A stretch of DNA of 64,000 nt from Clostridia bacterium (GTDB lineage Bacteria > Bacillota > Clostridia > Christensenellales > Aristaeellaceae): positions 1-64,000 of the forward strand of contig JAFYQB010000055.1 of the NCBI GenBank assembly GCA_017547285.1, in the 5' to 3' direction. Shown here piece after piece: positions 34,945-42,808 of this stretch (the stretch's first letter is position 1; every line of letters begins with the position of its first letter). Position numbers and translations under genes: made by a program. A model generated the notes under the pieces. It saw nothing but the letters and a program-made list of their open reading frames with translations. It was not told the DNA's origin and did not search any database.

Positions 34945-37017
34945 ATGATGAAACGCAAAGGATTTGTTCTCTGTCTGGTGCTGGCAGTATGCATGCTGCT
35001 GGCTGGTTTTGCTGCGGCCGAAACCACGGATCCCATCGTAGCCAGCATGGAGCTTACGCCCAGCAAGATTACCGGACCCGGCGAGGTGACGGTCACCATC
35101 ACCATTTCTAACTCCAGCGATAAGGATTTGCAGGATCCTGTTGTGCTGTATGATCCTGCTGCACAAATCGTTTCGGATTTCGGAACCAACGGCGCAGCCA
35201 TGCTCAAGGCCGGCGAGACCCGCACCTGGACCGGAACGTATGATGTGAATCAGCGCACGCTGGATAACGGCTTTGTGGTGTATTACGTGAAGTACACGCT
35301 GTACAACGAAAACGGCAAGGCTGTTGAACAGAGCCAGTCCATTCGTCAGAAGATCAGTCTGCAGACGGCTGAAACGGATATTGAAGTCAAGCGCACCATC
35401 AGCCCTTCTGTTGCCCGCGAGGGTCAGGAAGTTGTTGTTCGTTATGATATTTCCAATACCGGCACGGTCGCGCTGCTGAATGTGGGAATTCAGGAAAACA
35501 AGGACATCTACAGCAAAAAGCAGACCATTCCGCGCCTGGAGCCTGGTCAGACGGCTGAGATCAAGTATCCTGTGAAGATGGGAACCAGGGATCTGACCAG
35601 CAGCGCCGCGATTACCTATACCTCTGAAAACCAGTCCAAAGAACAGACCTATAAGGTGCAGGAGCAGATCATCCGTTTCGGCGAACCGGAACTTTCTGCC
35701 GTGCTTGCCTCCAGCGCAAAGGGCGTTGTGGAGAACGGCGCCATCACGCTGACGCTTACACTGAAAAATACCGGCAGCGTAGACTACAGCGATATCCGCG
35801 TGAGTGACGCCGCACTGGGCGATGTGTTTACCAATCAGGAACTCAAGGCAGGCAAGAGCCTTGAACTGACCAAGGAAGTAACCGTCCCCGAGACCACAGA
35901 TTATCAATTCGTTATCAATGCAACTGATGCGACCGGGACCGAGACCTCTATCTCTACGGATAAACTGACCATTACGGCTGTCAATCCCGAAGATGCCCTC
36001 AACCTGGAAGTCATCGCCATTCCCGACCGCACCGAGGTATTTGAACAGCCGGGTCATGTGCGGTTTACGCTGAATCTTACCAATGTGAGCAAGGTGGATG
36101 CCACCGATGTAACCGTTTCTCACGGCGAAACGGAACTGTACACTTTCAGCAGCATCAAGGCAGGCGAGACCCGTACCCTGTCCCGCGACTTTGCACTGTC
36201 CATGGCCGGCAAATATCGCTTTACCGTTACTGCGAAGGATCCTCTGGAAAGCGCCATGAGCTTCCAGAGCAATGAAATCCAGATCGCGTTCTCCGTTCCC
36301 ACGCCCGCGCCTGCTACCCCCACGCCGGCTCCGGAACCCACGCCTGAACCTACATTTGCCAAGGCGACCATCCCGCCCATCACCGACCGCAGCGTTGGTA
36401 CTGTGCCGAAGGTTATCCAGTATATTCTGGGGCCGGTTCTGATCCTGTCTGGCGTTGCACTGCTGGCAGCCGTTACGCTGCTGATCATTGCTTCCAAGCG
36501 TCGTCACGACCAGAAAAAAGCTTCTGAAGCTGCCGTTGATCAGCTGGAGCGTGCTGAACGCCGCGATTACATTACTCCTGCAGAAGAAGCGGGGGAACCG
36601 GAATACAAAGAGCCGGCTTCCGAAACGTTGAAGGCTCCCACTGTGAATAGCAGTGCGCTGGACGGCGAGGAAGAGGAATATGAACTGCCTCATATGAAGT
36701 ATGCACGCAGCGCTCGTCCTGCTGAGCCCGTTGTACAGGACAATGAATATGATGGGACGGATGTGTATACCGACGAGGAAACCTATTATGAGGAACCTGG
36801 TTCGGACGAAGCCTACTACGATGACAGCTATTACGCCGGTGATAATGAAGAAACACTGAGCTGGGAAGAAACATCCTACGAGGAATCGAGTGCCCAGCTG
36901 CCTGTATACGGCGAGGAAGAAACTTCTGAAGAGGAACCGGAAGCTGCAGCGCAGGAAGCTGTAAAGAAGCCGCTGCGCCGCTCACGCCGGTCCCGCAGCA
37001 AGGGCGCAAAAGCCTGA
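34945..37017 (+). CDS. Membrane-anchored surface protein with CARDB-like repeats and acidic tail
   Basis: The protein has 690 residues: a signal peptide (cut near AAA-ETT, about residue 26), then four beta-sandwich repeats of about 100 residues. These begin near 33, 145, 248 and 352, each with a GxVxVTxTxxNxS or NTG-type strand, as in CARDB/NEW3 domains. A Pro/Thr linker follows (TPAPATPTPAPEPTPEP, about 450-470), then one membrane segment (about 492-515) and a cytoplasmic tail of about 170 residues rich in Glu and Tyr, ending in a basic cluster (RRSRRSRSKGAKA). The extracytoplasmic repeats probably make protein or glycan contacts, but no ligand is evident. No LPXTG anchor is present. The ATG at 34945 is chosen; ATG 34948 is equally possible. 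Confidence 0.78.
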   Translation: MMKRKGFVLCLVLAVCMLLAGFAAAETTDPIVASMELTPSKITGPGEVTVTITISNSSDKDLQDPVVLYDPAAQIVSDFGTNGAAMLKAGETRTWTGTYDVNQRTLDNGFVVYYVKYTLYNENGKAVEQSQSIRQKISLQTAETDIEVKRTISPSVAREGQEVVVRYDISNTGTVALLNVGIQENKDIYSKKQTIPRLEPGQTAEIKYPVKMGTRDLTSSAAITYTSENQSKEQTYKVQEQIIRFGEPELSAVLASSAKGVVENGAITLTLTLKNTGSVDYSDIRVSDAALGDVFTNQELKAGKSLELTKEVTVPETTDYQFVINATDATGTETSISTDKLTITAVNPEDALNLEVIAIPDRTEVFEQPGHVRFTLNLTNVSKVDATDVTVSHGETELYTFSSIKAGETRTLSRDFALSMAGKYRFTVTAKDPLESAMSFQSNEIQIAFSVPTPAPATPTPAPEPTPEPTFAKATIPPITDRSVGTVPKVIQYILGPVLILSGVALLAAVTLLIIASKRRHDQKKASEAAVDQLERAERRDYITPAEEAGEPEYKEPASETLKAPTVNSSALDGEEEEYELPHMKYARSARPAEPVVQDNEYDGTDVYTDEETYYEEPGSDEAYYDDSYYAGDNEETLSWEETSYEESSAQLPVYGEEETSEEEPEAAAQEAVKKPLRRSRRSRSKGAKA

Positions 37018-37036
37018 AACAACTGAAGAATCAATG

Positions 37037-37062
37037 AAGGAGCATCCGCAAGGATGCTCCTT
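37037..37062 (+). terminator. Terminator after the surface protein gene
   Basis: AAGGAGCATCC (37037-37047) pairs with GGATGCTCCTT (37052-37062), followed by TTTTATG. Confidence 0.85.
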
Positions 37063-37100
37063 TTATGTGCTGTAACAAATGTCGAATGCTGTTGTTTGGG

Positions 37101-37129
37101 TTGAAAACACGCTTGAAATAAGGTATAAT
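37101..37129 (+). promoter_or_regulatory. Sigma-A promoter of the DUF2461 gene
   Basis: TTGAAA (37101-37106), 17 bases, TATAAT (37124-37129), 26 bases before the ATG at 37156. Confidence 0.7.
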
Positions 37130-37155
37130 AAACAGATGAAAGGATGATTACTGCT

Positions 37156-37851
37156 ATGTTTCAGGGCTTCCCGGAAGAGACGATCCGCTTCTTTCTGGAT
37201 TTGAGATTTCACAATGAGGTACCGTGGTTTCACGCGCATCGTGAGGAATACGAAGCGTATGTGCGCAAGCCGTTCCGCGAGTTTATCGAGGCAATGGCGC
37301 CTGCTGCGCTTGCTATTGCCGATGATATCGATACGCGTCCCAATAAGTGCCTGGCGCGTATCAACCGCGATATCCGCTTTACCCGTGACAAGTCGCCGTA
37401 CCGCGATCATATGTGGCTTTTGTTTCGCCGCTCCGGCGAGGAACGTGCCCATTCGGTCATGTACTGGTTCGAACTTTCACCGGAAGTGGTGGAGTGGGGA
37501 CTTGGCTTCTGGGGCGATAATCGTCCGGCGATGGATGCGCTGCGCAGGCGCATGACGGAGAAACCCAAAGAAGTACAAAAGGTGCTCAGACAATGCGGTA
37601 TCCCGGATGATACGCTTCACATTTATGGCGACCGTTATCGCAATATGAAGCCTCCTGCCGGCATGCCCATGGATCTGGCCATGCTTTACCCCTGTAAGGA
37701 GATCTATGTAAAGCGCGTGAATACGCCGCTTTCGCTGATCTACACCCCGGAACTGATTAATGTGGTATCGCAGGATATGCTGCGATTGAAGCCGCTGTAT
37801 CATCTGCTGCGCAGCTGCGCGGATGAAGGTATGGCACGTTTGGAAGGTTAA
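37156..37851 (+). CDS. DUF2461-family protein
   Basis: The protein has 231 residues from the ATG at 37156. It matches the DUF2461 (TIGR02453) family: an N-terminal FQGFPEETIRFFLDL, NEVPWFHAHREEYEAYVRKP, then ARINRDIRFTRDKSPYRDHM, and an SPEVVEWGLGFWGD segment. No signal peptide or membrane segment is seen. The family has no known function. An ATG at 37144 is in frame but abuts the AAAGG site, so 37156 is preferred with modest confidence. The phosphomutase gene follows after 11 bases and is probably cotranscribed. Confidence 0.85.
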   Translation: MFQGFPEETIRFFLDLRFHNEVPWFHAHREEYEAYVRKPFREFIEAMAPAALAIADDIDTRPNKCLARINRDIRFTRDKSPYRDHMWLLFRRSGEERAHSVMYWFELSPEVVEWGLGFWGDNRPAMDALRRRMTEKPKEVQKVLRQCGIPDDTLHIYGDRYRNMKPPAGMPMDLAMLYPCKEIYVKRVNTPLSLIYTPELINVVSQDMLRLKPLYHLLRSCADEGMARLEG

Positions 37852-37862
37852 GGAGGAAATTT

Positions 37863-39365
37863 ATGAATTTGCGCAAACTCAAAAGCGGTTCGGATGTTCG
37901 CGGCATTGCCGTGGGCGAAGAGGCAGTACTGACGGCAGATGTGGCAAGGGTGCTTGGCAAGGCTTTCGCTGTCTATGTGGCTTCCAAAACCGGAAAGAGT
38001 GTTGCTGATGTAACCATCGCTCTGGGCCGTGACAGCCGCGTTTCCGGCCCGGCTCTTTTGCAGGGTGCGGCAGAAGGCATTGTTGCCGCCGGCGCACAGG
38101 CTGTTGATTATGGCATGTGCACAACGCCTGCCATGTATATGGCGATTCTGACGGAAGGTTTCCAGCCGGATGGCTCTATCATGGTAACTGCCAGCCATCA
38201 TCCCTGGAAGCTGAACGGCCTCAAGTTCTTTACGGCGGAAGGTGGCCTGGGCTTTGCTGAACTGGATGAAGTGCTGAGCCTTGCTGAAAATCCCGCCGAA
38301 AACAATGATGTTCCCGGCACGCTTACGCAGAAGCCTTTCCTGCCCACCTATCAGGAGCATTTGAAGCAGCTGATTATTAACGGCGTGGATCCTGAAGTGC
38401 AGAAGCCTTTGCTGGGCCTGCATGTGGTGGTGGATGCCGGCAACGGCGCAGGCGGCTTCTATGCCAATATGCTGGAAGAGCTGGGCGCATGGGTGGAAGG
38501 CAGCCAGTTCCTGGAGCCGGACGGCCTTTTCCCCAACCATATTCCCAACCCCGAAAACAAGGAGGCCATGGCTTCCATTTCTGAAGCGGTCAAGCGCGTG
38601 GGTGCGGATCTTGGCGTGATTTTTGATACGGACTGCGACCGCGCTGCCATTGTGGATCAGACCGGCAAGGAGATCAACCGCAATCGCCTGATCGCCATGA
38701 TCAGCGTGATTCTGCTGGAAGAAATGCCCGGTGCGACCATTGTGACCGACTCCGTGACCTCCTCTGGTCTGGCGGATTTCATCAAGGAGTGGGGCGGCGA
38801 GCATTACCGCTACAAGCGCGGTTACCGCAACGTCATTGATGAAGCCATCCGCCTGAATGAGGCCGGCATCAACTGTCCGCTGGCCATTGAAACCAGCGGT
38901 CATGCTGCTCTGCGTGACAATCATTTCCTGGATGACGGCATGTATTTGGTTACGGTCATGCTGATCCGTGCCATGCAGCTTAAACAGCAGGGCGAAACGC
39001 TTGGCAAGCTCTTGGAAGGCCTGCGCGAACCTGTGGAAAGCACCGAAATCCGGCTGAAAGTGCAGGGGGAGGACTTTACCAATACTGCCCGCCAGCTGAT
39101 TGAGCATGTGCTGGAATATGCTACGGAACATGAAGACTGGCACATTGCGCCCGATAACCGCGAAGGTGTGCGTATTTCCTTTGATGCTGATGGTGAACTG
39201 AACAGCGCATGGTTCCTGCTGCGCCTGAGTGTGCATGATCCTGTCATGCCCCTGAATGCCGAAAGCGATGTACCCGGCGGCGTAAAGACCGTTTTGGCTA
39301 AGCTGTATGAAGCGCTCAAGGGACAGGAAGGCGTTGACCTTGCACCTCTGGAAGCTGCCCTGTAA
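37863..39365 (+). CDS. Phosphomannomutase/phosphoglucomutase
   Basis: This 500-residue alpha-D-phosphohexomutase interconverts hexose 1- and 6-phosphates. The active-site serine lies in TASHHPWKLNG (Ser111), a variant of the usual TASHNP. The metal site is FDTDCDRAA (D255, D257, D259), the sugar-binding loop is ETSGHAAL and the C-terminal phosphate-binding loop reads PDNREGVRIS. The variant active loop and overall layout resemble mutases of the plant/actinobacterial type rather than GlmM, so the substrate (mannose or glucose phosphate) cannot be fixed. GGAGG lies 6 bases before the ATG. It follows the DUF2461 gene and ends at a bidirectional terminator. Confidence 0.9.
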   Translation: MNLRKLKSGSDVRGIAVGEEAVLTADVARVLGKAFAVYVASKTGKSVADVTIALGRDSRVSGPALLQGAAEGIVAAGAQAVDYGMCTTPAMYMAILTEGFQPDGSIMVTASHHPWKLNGLKFFTAEGGLGFAELDEVLSLAENPAENNDVPGTLTQKPFLPTYQEHLKQLIINGVDPEVQKPLLGLHVVVDAGNGAGGFYANMLEELGAWVEGSQFLEPDGLFPNHIPNPENKEAMASISEAVKRVGADLGVIFDTDCDRAAIVDQTGKEINRNRLIAMISVILLEEMPGATIVTDSVTSSGLADFIKEWGGEHYRYKRGYRNVIDEAIRLNEAGINCPLAIETSGHAALRDNHFLDDGMYLVTVMLIRAMQLKQQGETLGKLLEGLREPVESTEIRLKVQGEDFTNTARQLIEHVLEYATEHEDWHIAPDNREGVRISFDADGELNSAWFLLRLSVHDPVMPLNAESDVPGGVKTVLAKLYEALKGQEGVDLAPLEAAL

Positions 39366-39384
39366 AGTCTGAATCACAAAAGTT

Positions 39385-39413
39385 AACCGCGTATCCATTC
39401 AGGATACGCGGTT
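39385..39413. terminator. Bidirectional terminator between the phosphomutase and kinase genes
   Basis: AACCGCGTATCC (39385-39396) pairs with GGATACGCGGTT (39402-39413) around ATTCA, followed by GTTTTAT on the plus side. The flanking genes converge. Confidence 0.88.
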
Positions 39414-39416
39414 GTT

Positions 39417-40019
39417 TTATACGCCGAAACGATATTCTTTTTCTTCTTTGTCGTTAGGTATAAGGCCAAAGTGACGAATAACAAGATCGGCTACTTCATC
39501 AGGTGAAAGGTTTGTATTATCGATTTTTAGATGATTCGGGAACCATATTTCATCCGGTTCGGAGTTCAGTCTGTGCTTTTGCATACCCTCCAGCAAGTTC
39601 TGTCGACTCCATGTCAGATCCTTTTTGGAAGGCTTGCGCTCCATGCGGTGAGGCGTGGCATTACGCTCCAAACGGGTTTCCAGCGCTGCGTTCAGTTCGA
39701 CAAAATAGAAGTTTCCTCCGCTTGCAGTGAACAGATCAGAAAGCTGGTTCAGATAAGCGCGTTCCTCCGGCATTTCAAAAGCACAAACATAGGTAAAAAT
39801 CAAGTCAACATGATGCCGGATAGCAATCTCAAAGGCTTCCTTACGAAAAACAGCGTTAAATTCTTTTTGAGCCGGCGTTGCAAACCCAAAAATCCGGTCA
39901 GAGACCTCTATGCTGTCATGATTCATCATCAAGTTGTATTTCAACTTGTCACGGATGCTTTCTGCAACGGTCATTTTCCCTACCGCCTGCGGCCCGCATA
40001 CGATGATCAGATTGGCCAT
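39417..40019 (-). CDS. Small P-loop kinase of unknown substrate
   Basis: The protein has 200 residues and an N-terminal P-loop GPQAVGKMT (about 9-17), followed by a DSIEVSDRIF segment and a lid-like region with ATPHRMERKPSKKDL. The fold is that of the shikimate kinase and nucleotide kinase group. It is probably a kinase on a small molecule, since no second domain is present. GGAGG lies 7 bases before the ATG at 40019. It ends the minus-strand run that begins with the U32 gene, 23 bases after the shikimate kinase gene. It might be a tailoring kinase, but the substrate is not indicated. Confidence 0.75.
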   Translation of the reverse strand: MANLIIVCGPQAVGKMTVAESIRDKLKYNLMMNHDSIEVSDRIFGFATPAQKEFNAVFRKEAFEIAIRHHVDLIFTYVCAFEMPEERAYLNQLSDLFTASGGNFYFVELNAALETRLERNATPHRMERKPSKKDLTWSRQNLLEGMQKHRLNSEPDEIWFPNHLKIDNTNLSPDEVADLVIRHFGLIPNDKEEKEYRFGV

Positions 40020-40042
40020 GTTTTTCCTCCCGAACGGACTTT

Positions 40043-40549
40043 TCAGCCGAAACGGCGTACCAGGTCTTCCAGTGCGGCCAAACCGTTGTGGAAGCCGTTG
40101 CCGTTATCCATTACCACATCCGCTGCGCTGCGGTAAATGGGCATGCGCTCGTTGTAGATGCGCTCCACCTCTTCGCGGCCCTTTTGCGCCAGATAGGGGC
40201 GTTTTTCAGCGCGGATATCCAGCATAATATCGTCGATCGGCCGGTCAATCAGCACGATCAGACCATGGTTGTGCATGAGCTGGCGATTCTCTTCGCGCAG
40301 GCAAACGCCGCCGCCTGTAGAGATAATGCCGGGTGTAGCGTTGATGAGCTTTTGCAGAAGGCGGGTTTCCGCATCACGGAAAGCCTGTTCGCCAAAAGCA
40401 GCATACAGCTGCGCTGTATCCATACCGGTGGCTTCAGTCAGGTAAACATCCGTATCCAGATAGGGGATCTGCAATTTTTGTGCAACGCGGCGACCCAGCG
40501 CACTTTTACCGCTGCCGGGCATGCCTACCAGAAAAATGTGTCGATCCAT
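40043..40549 (-). CDS. aroK: Shikimate kinase
   Basis: The protein has 168 residues. It phosphorylates shikimate at the 3-hydroxyl with ATP, a step towards chorismate and aromatic amino acids. The P-loop is GMPGSGKS (about 9-16). The shikimate-binding residues are in LDTD near 32-35 and STGGGV near 76-81, and the lid has EKRPYL. The length is typical of AroK/AroL. It is the fifth gene of the minus-strand run, after the histidine kinase (32 bases away). No other aro genes are in the window. Confidence 0.93.
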   Translation of the reverse strand: MDRHIFLVGMPGSGKSALGRRVAQKLQIPYLDTDVYLTEATGMDTAQLYAAFGEQAFRDAETRLLQKLINATPGIISTGGGVCLREENRQLMHNHGLIVLIDRPIDDIMLDIRAEKRPYLAQKGREEVERIYNERMPIYRSAADVVMDNGNGFHNGLAALEDLVRRFG

Positions 40550-40581
40550 AATCCCCTGATCCTCCTTCGTGTGTACACGGG

Positions 40582-42060
40582 TTAATGCGCTTCCAGCATG
40601 GGCGGTTCTCTGAGTGTGGACAACCGCAGGGTGAAGCGGAAGCCCGCGCCTTCTTCCAACGGCAGCACTTCCAGCGCCTGGCCGTGCAGATCCATGATCT
40701 GCTTGCAGATGCTAAGTCCCAGACCAGTGCCTTTGCCTGCTGTGTGCGCTTTGTCCACCTTATAAAAACGCTCAAACAGATGCTCACGGTCATGTGGCGA
40801 GATAGCTTCGCCCTCGTTCTCTATCGTAACCGCTACAGTGCTATTATCATGCAGCAAAGTGGTGGCAATTGTCAAGCGTCCTTTGTCAGGAACAAACTTA
40901 AGTGCATTGTCCACGATGTTGTGAAACACCTGAGAAATTTTGTCGTTATCAGCCAGCACAAAGCAGGGTTCCTGGGCAAATTCCAGCTGCATGTCCAGCT
41001 GCTTGTCCTCAATATCCGTCATGCGGCCGATAATGACGCGTCGAATGAGTTCATTCACGTCGAAATCCGTCATGTTGAGCTTGACAACACCCTTGTCCAT
41101 GCGGCTCAGCTGAAGAAGATCGGCAATCAGACGCTTCATGCGGCTGGTTTCATCATGAACAATTTGCAGATAGCGGGGCGACTCCTCCGGCGGAATGGTG
41201 CCGTCCAGCATGCCTTCTACAAAGCCGTGAATGCTGGTAACGGGGGAGCGCAGCTCGTGGCTTACATTGGCTACAAATTCCTTGCGGCCTTCTTCCACCT
41301 GTTCCAGCTTTTCAGCCATGACGTTGAATGCGCCAGCCAGCTGGCGAACTTCGTTTACGCCGGTTACTTCGGCACGGGTGGAAAGCTTACCGCGGCTCAT
41401 TTCTTCGGCAGCGTTGGTGATGACGGTCAGCGGATGCACGATGCCGCGCGCGTAAAATGCCGTACCTGCAATGGCCGCCAGAGAGGCCAGCGCAAAGCCT
41501 ACTGCAATTTGCAGAAGCATGCCGTGGTATTCCGCGTCAATGATCTGTGCGCTGGTGTGAATGAATACTGCGCCCAGTACTGCGTTGTTCTGCACATAAG
41601 GAACGGCGACCGTGAATACAGGGCCGTGCGAATCGCGGAATGTGGCAAGCACTTCTTCGCCGCTGAGCACGCGTTTAAGGGTATACGCTACATCATCCGC
41701 ATTCAGGTTGCTCAGGATATCGGGACTGCTTTGCAGAGCGGACTGCATGTTGTCACGCACACGGCCGTTGCGGTCTACGATCAATATGTAAGCGTTGTAA
41801 TCCTGATATACGGTAGCCGCCTTGCGCTGCAGATAAATCATACTTTCAGACTGCCGGTTCAGATAATCGTTGAGGATAGTATCCTCCACCTGACCGGCAA
41901 GATACGCGATTTCCCGCGCCTGCATCAGAAGGCCTTCCATGCGGCTGTCCACCATGGATGAACGGATGGAGAACATGGAAAACGCGCCGCCGATGAGCGC
42001 AACCAGCAGAATGACGACCATAAACAGCGCCAGCAGCCGGTCAAACATGCTTTGAAACAT
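40582..42060 (-). CDS. Sensor histidine kinase (HAMP, HisKA, HATPase)
   Basis: The protein has 492 residues. Membrane segments at about 13-33 and 184-205 enclose an extracellular sensor region of about 150 residues (a CHASE-like or PAS-like segment). A HAMP domain follows (EEMSRGKLSTRAEV), then the H-box VSHELRSP with His268 as the phosphorylated residue, a HisKA dimerisation domain and an ATPase domain with N-box DNALKF, G1 FEREYKVDKA-like and G2 GTGLGLSI motifs. It resembles PhoR/WalK-type kinases. The ATG at 42060 has AAAGGA 8 bases upstream. It lies 19 bases after its partner response regulator gene and is transcribed with it. The signal sensed is not evident. Confidence 0.92.
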   Translation of the reverse strand: MFQSMFDRLLALFMVVILLVALIGGAFSMFSIRSSMVDSRMEGLLMQAREIAYLAGQVEDTILNDYLNRQSESMIYLQRKAATVYQDYNAYILIVDRNGRVRDNMQSALQSSPDILSNLNADDVAYTLKRVLSGEEVLATFRDSHGPVFTVAVPYVQNNAVLGAVFIHTSAQIIDAEYHGMLLQIAVGFALASLAAIAGTAFYARGIVHPLTVITNAAEEMSRGKLSTRAEVTGVNEVRQLAGAFNVMAEKLEQVEEGRKEFVANVSHELRSPVTSIHGFVEGMLDGTIPPEESPRYLQIVHDETSRMKRLIADLLQLSRMDKGVVKLNMTDFDVNELIRRVIIGRMTDIEDKQLDMQLEFAQEPCFVLADNDKISQVFHNIVDNALKFVPDKGRLTIATTLLHDNSTVAVTIENEGEAISPHDREHLFERFYKVDKAHTAGKGTGLGLSICKQIMDLHGQALEVLPLEEGAGFRFTLRLSTLREPPMLEAH

Positions 42061-42079
42061 GGGTGATTCCTTTCAGCGG

Positions 42080-42787
42080 TCAGTTTGCCTTGTATTCAAA
42101 CTTATAGCCCACGCGCCATACGGTGTGAATCTCCCAGCCGTATTTCTCGCATTCGGGCAGTTTTTCGCGCAAACGCTTGATGTGTACGTCCACCGTGCGG
42201 CTGTCGCCAAAGAAGTCGAATCCCCATACGCGCTCCAGGAGCTGTTCGCGGGTAAACACCATGTTGGGATGGCTGGCCAGATAGTACAGTACTTCCAGCT
42301 CTTTGGGCGGCATTTCCAGTTCGCGGCCTTCGTACGTTACTTCGTAGCGTGCCAGACTGATGGTCAGCTGGGGGAAACGCAGGGTATCGTCATTTTCCGT
42401 TTGTTTTTCCTCAGCGGCAGGCGCGCGGCGCAGAACAGCCTTTACGCGGGCGACCAGTTCTTTGGTTTCAAACGGCTTGGTTACGTAATCATCCGCGCCC
42501 AGTTCCAGCCCCAGCACCTTATCAAAGGTTTCATCTTTGGCTGTGAGCATGATGACCGGCGTCTTACTGGTTTTGCGAATTTCTCTGAGAACCTGCAGAC
42601 CGTCCAATCCCGGCAGCATCACATCCAGCAGAACAAGCGCGGGAACTTCCTTGCGGAAGGATTCAAGCGCTGTATCGCCGCGAGCGGCCTCGGTTACGGC
42701 AAAGCCTTCTTTCTCAAGGTACAAACGAACCAGATGGCTGATGTTGGGGTCATCATCCACCAGCAGAATGCGCTGCTTTTCAGACAT
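42080..42787 (-). CDS. OmpR/PhoB-family response regulator
   Basis: The protein has 235 residues. The receiver domain has the acidic pocket LVDDDPN, the phosphorylated Asp55 in LLDVMLPG, Thr in MLTAKDE and Lys in YVTKPFE. The C-terminal winged-helix domain (about 135-230) has PPKELEVLYYL and the recognition segment SRTVDVHIKRLREKL. Its target genes are unknown. It pairs with the adjacent histidine kinase. The ATG at 42787 follows AAGGAG. Upstream lies mutS2, 21 bases away, so the regulator gene is probably transcribed from the U32/mutS2 promoter or from an internal promoter that I cannot identify. Confidence 0.94.
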   Translation of the reverse strand: MSEKQRILLVDDDPNISHLVRLYLEKEGFAVTEAARGDTALESFRKEVPALVLLDVMLPGLDGLQVLREIRKTSKTPVIMLTAKDETFDKVLGLELGADDYVTKPFETKELVARVKAVLRRAPAAEEKQTENDDTLRFPQLTISLARYEVTYEGRELEMPPKELEVLYYLASHPNMVFTREQLLERVWGFDFFGDSRTVDVHIKRLREKLPECEKYGWEIHTVWRVGYKFEYKAN

Positions 42788-42808
42788 GACAATCGTCTCC
42801 TTCCGTAA

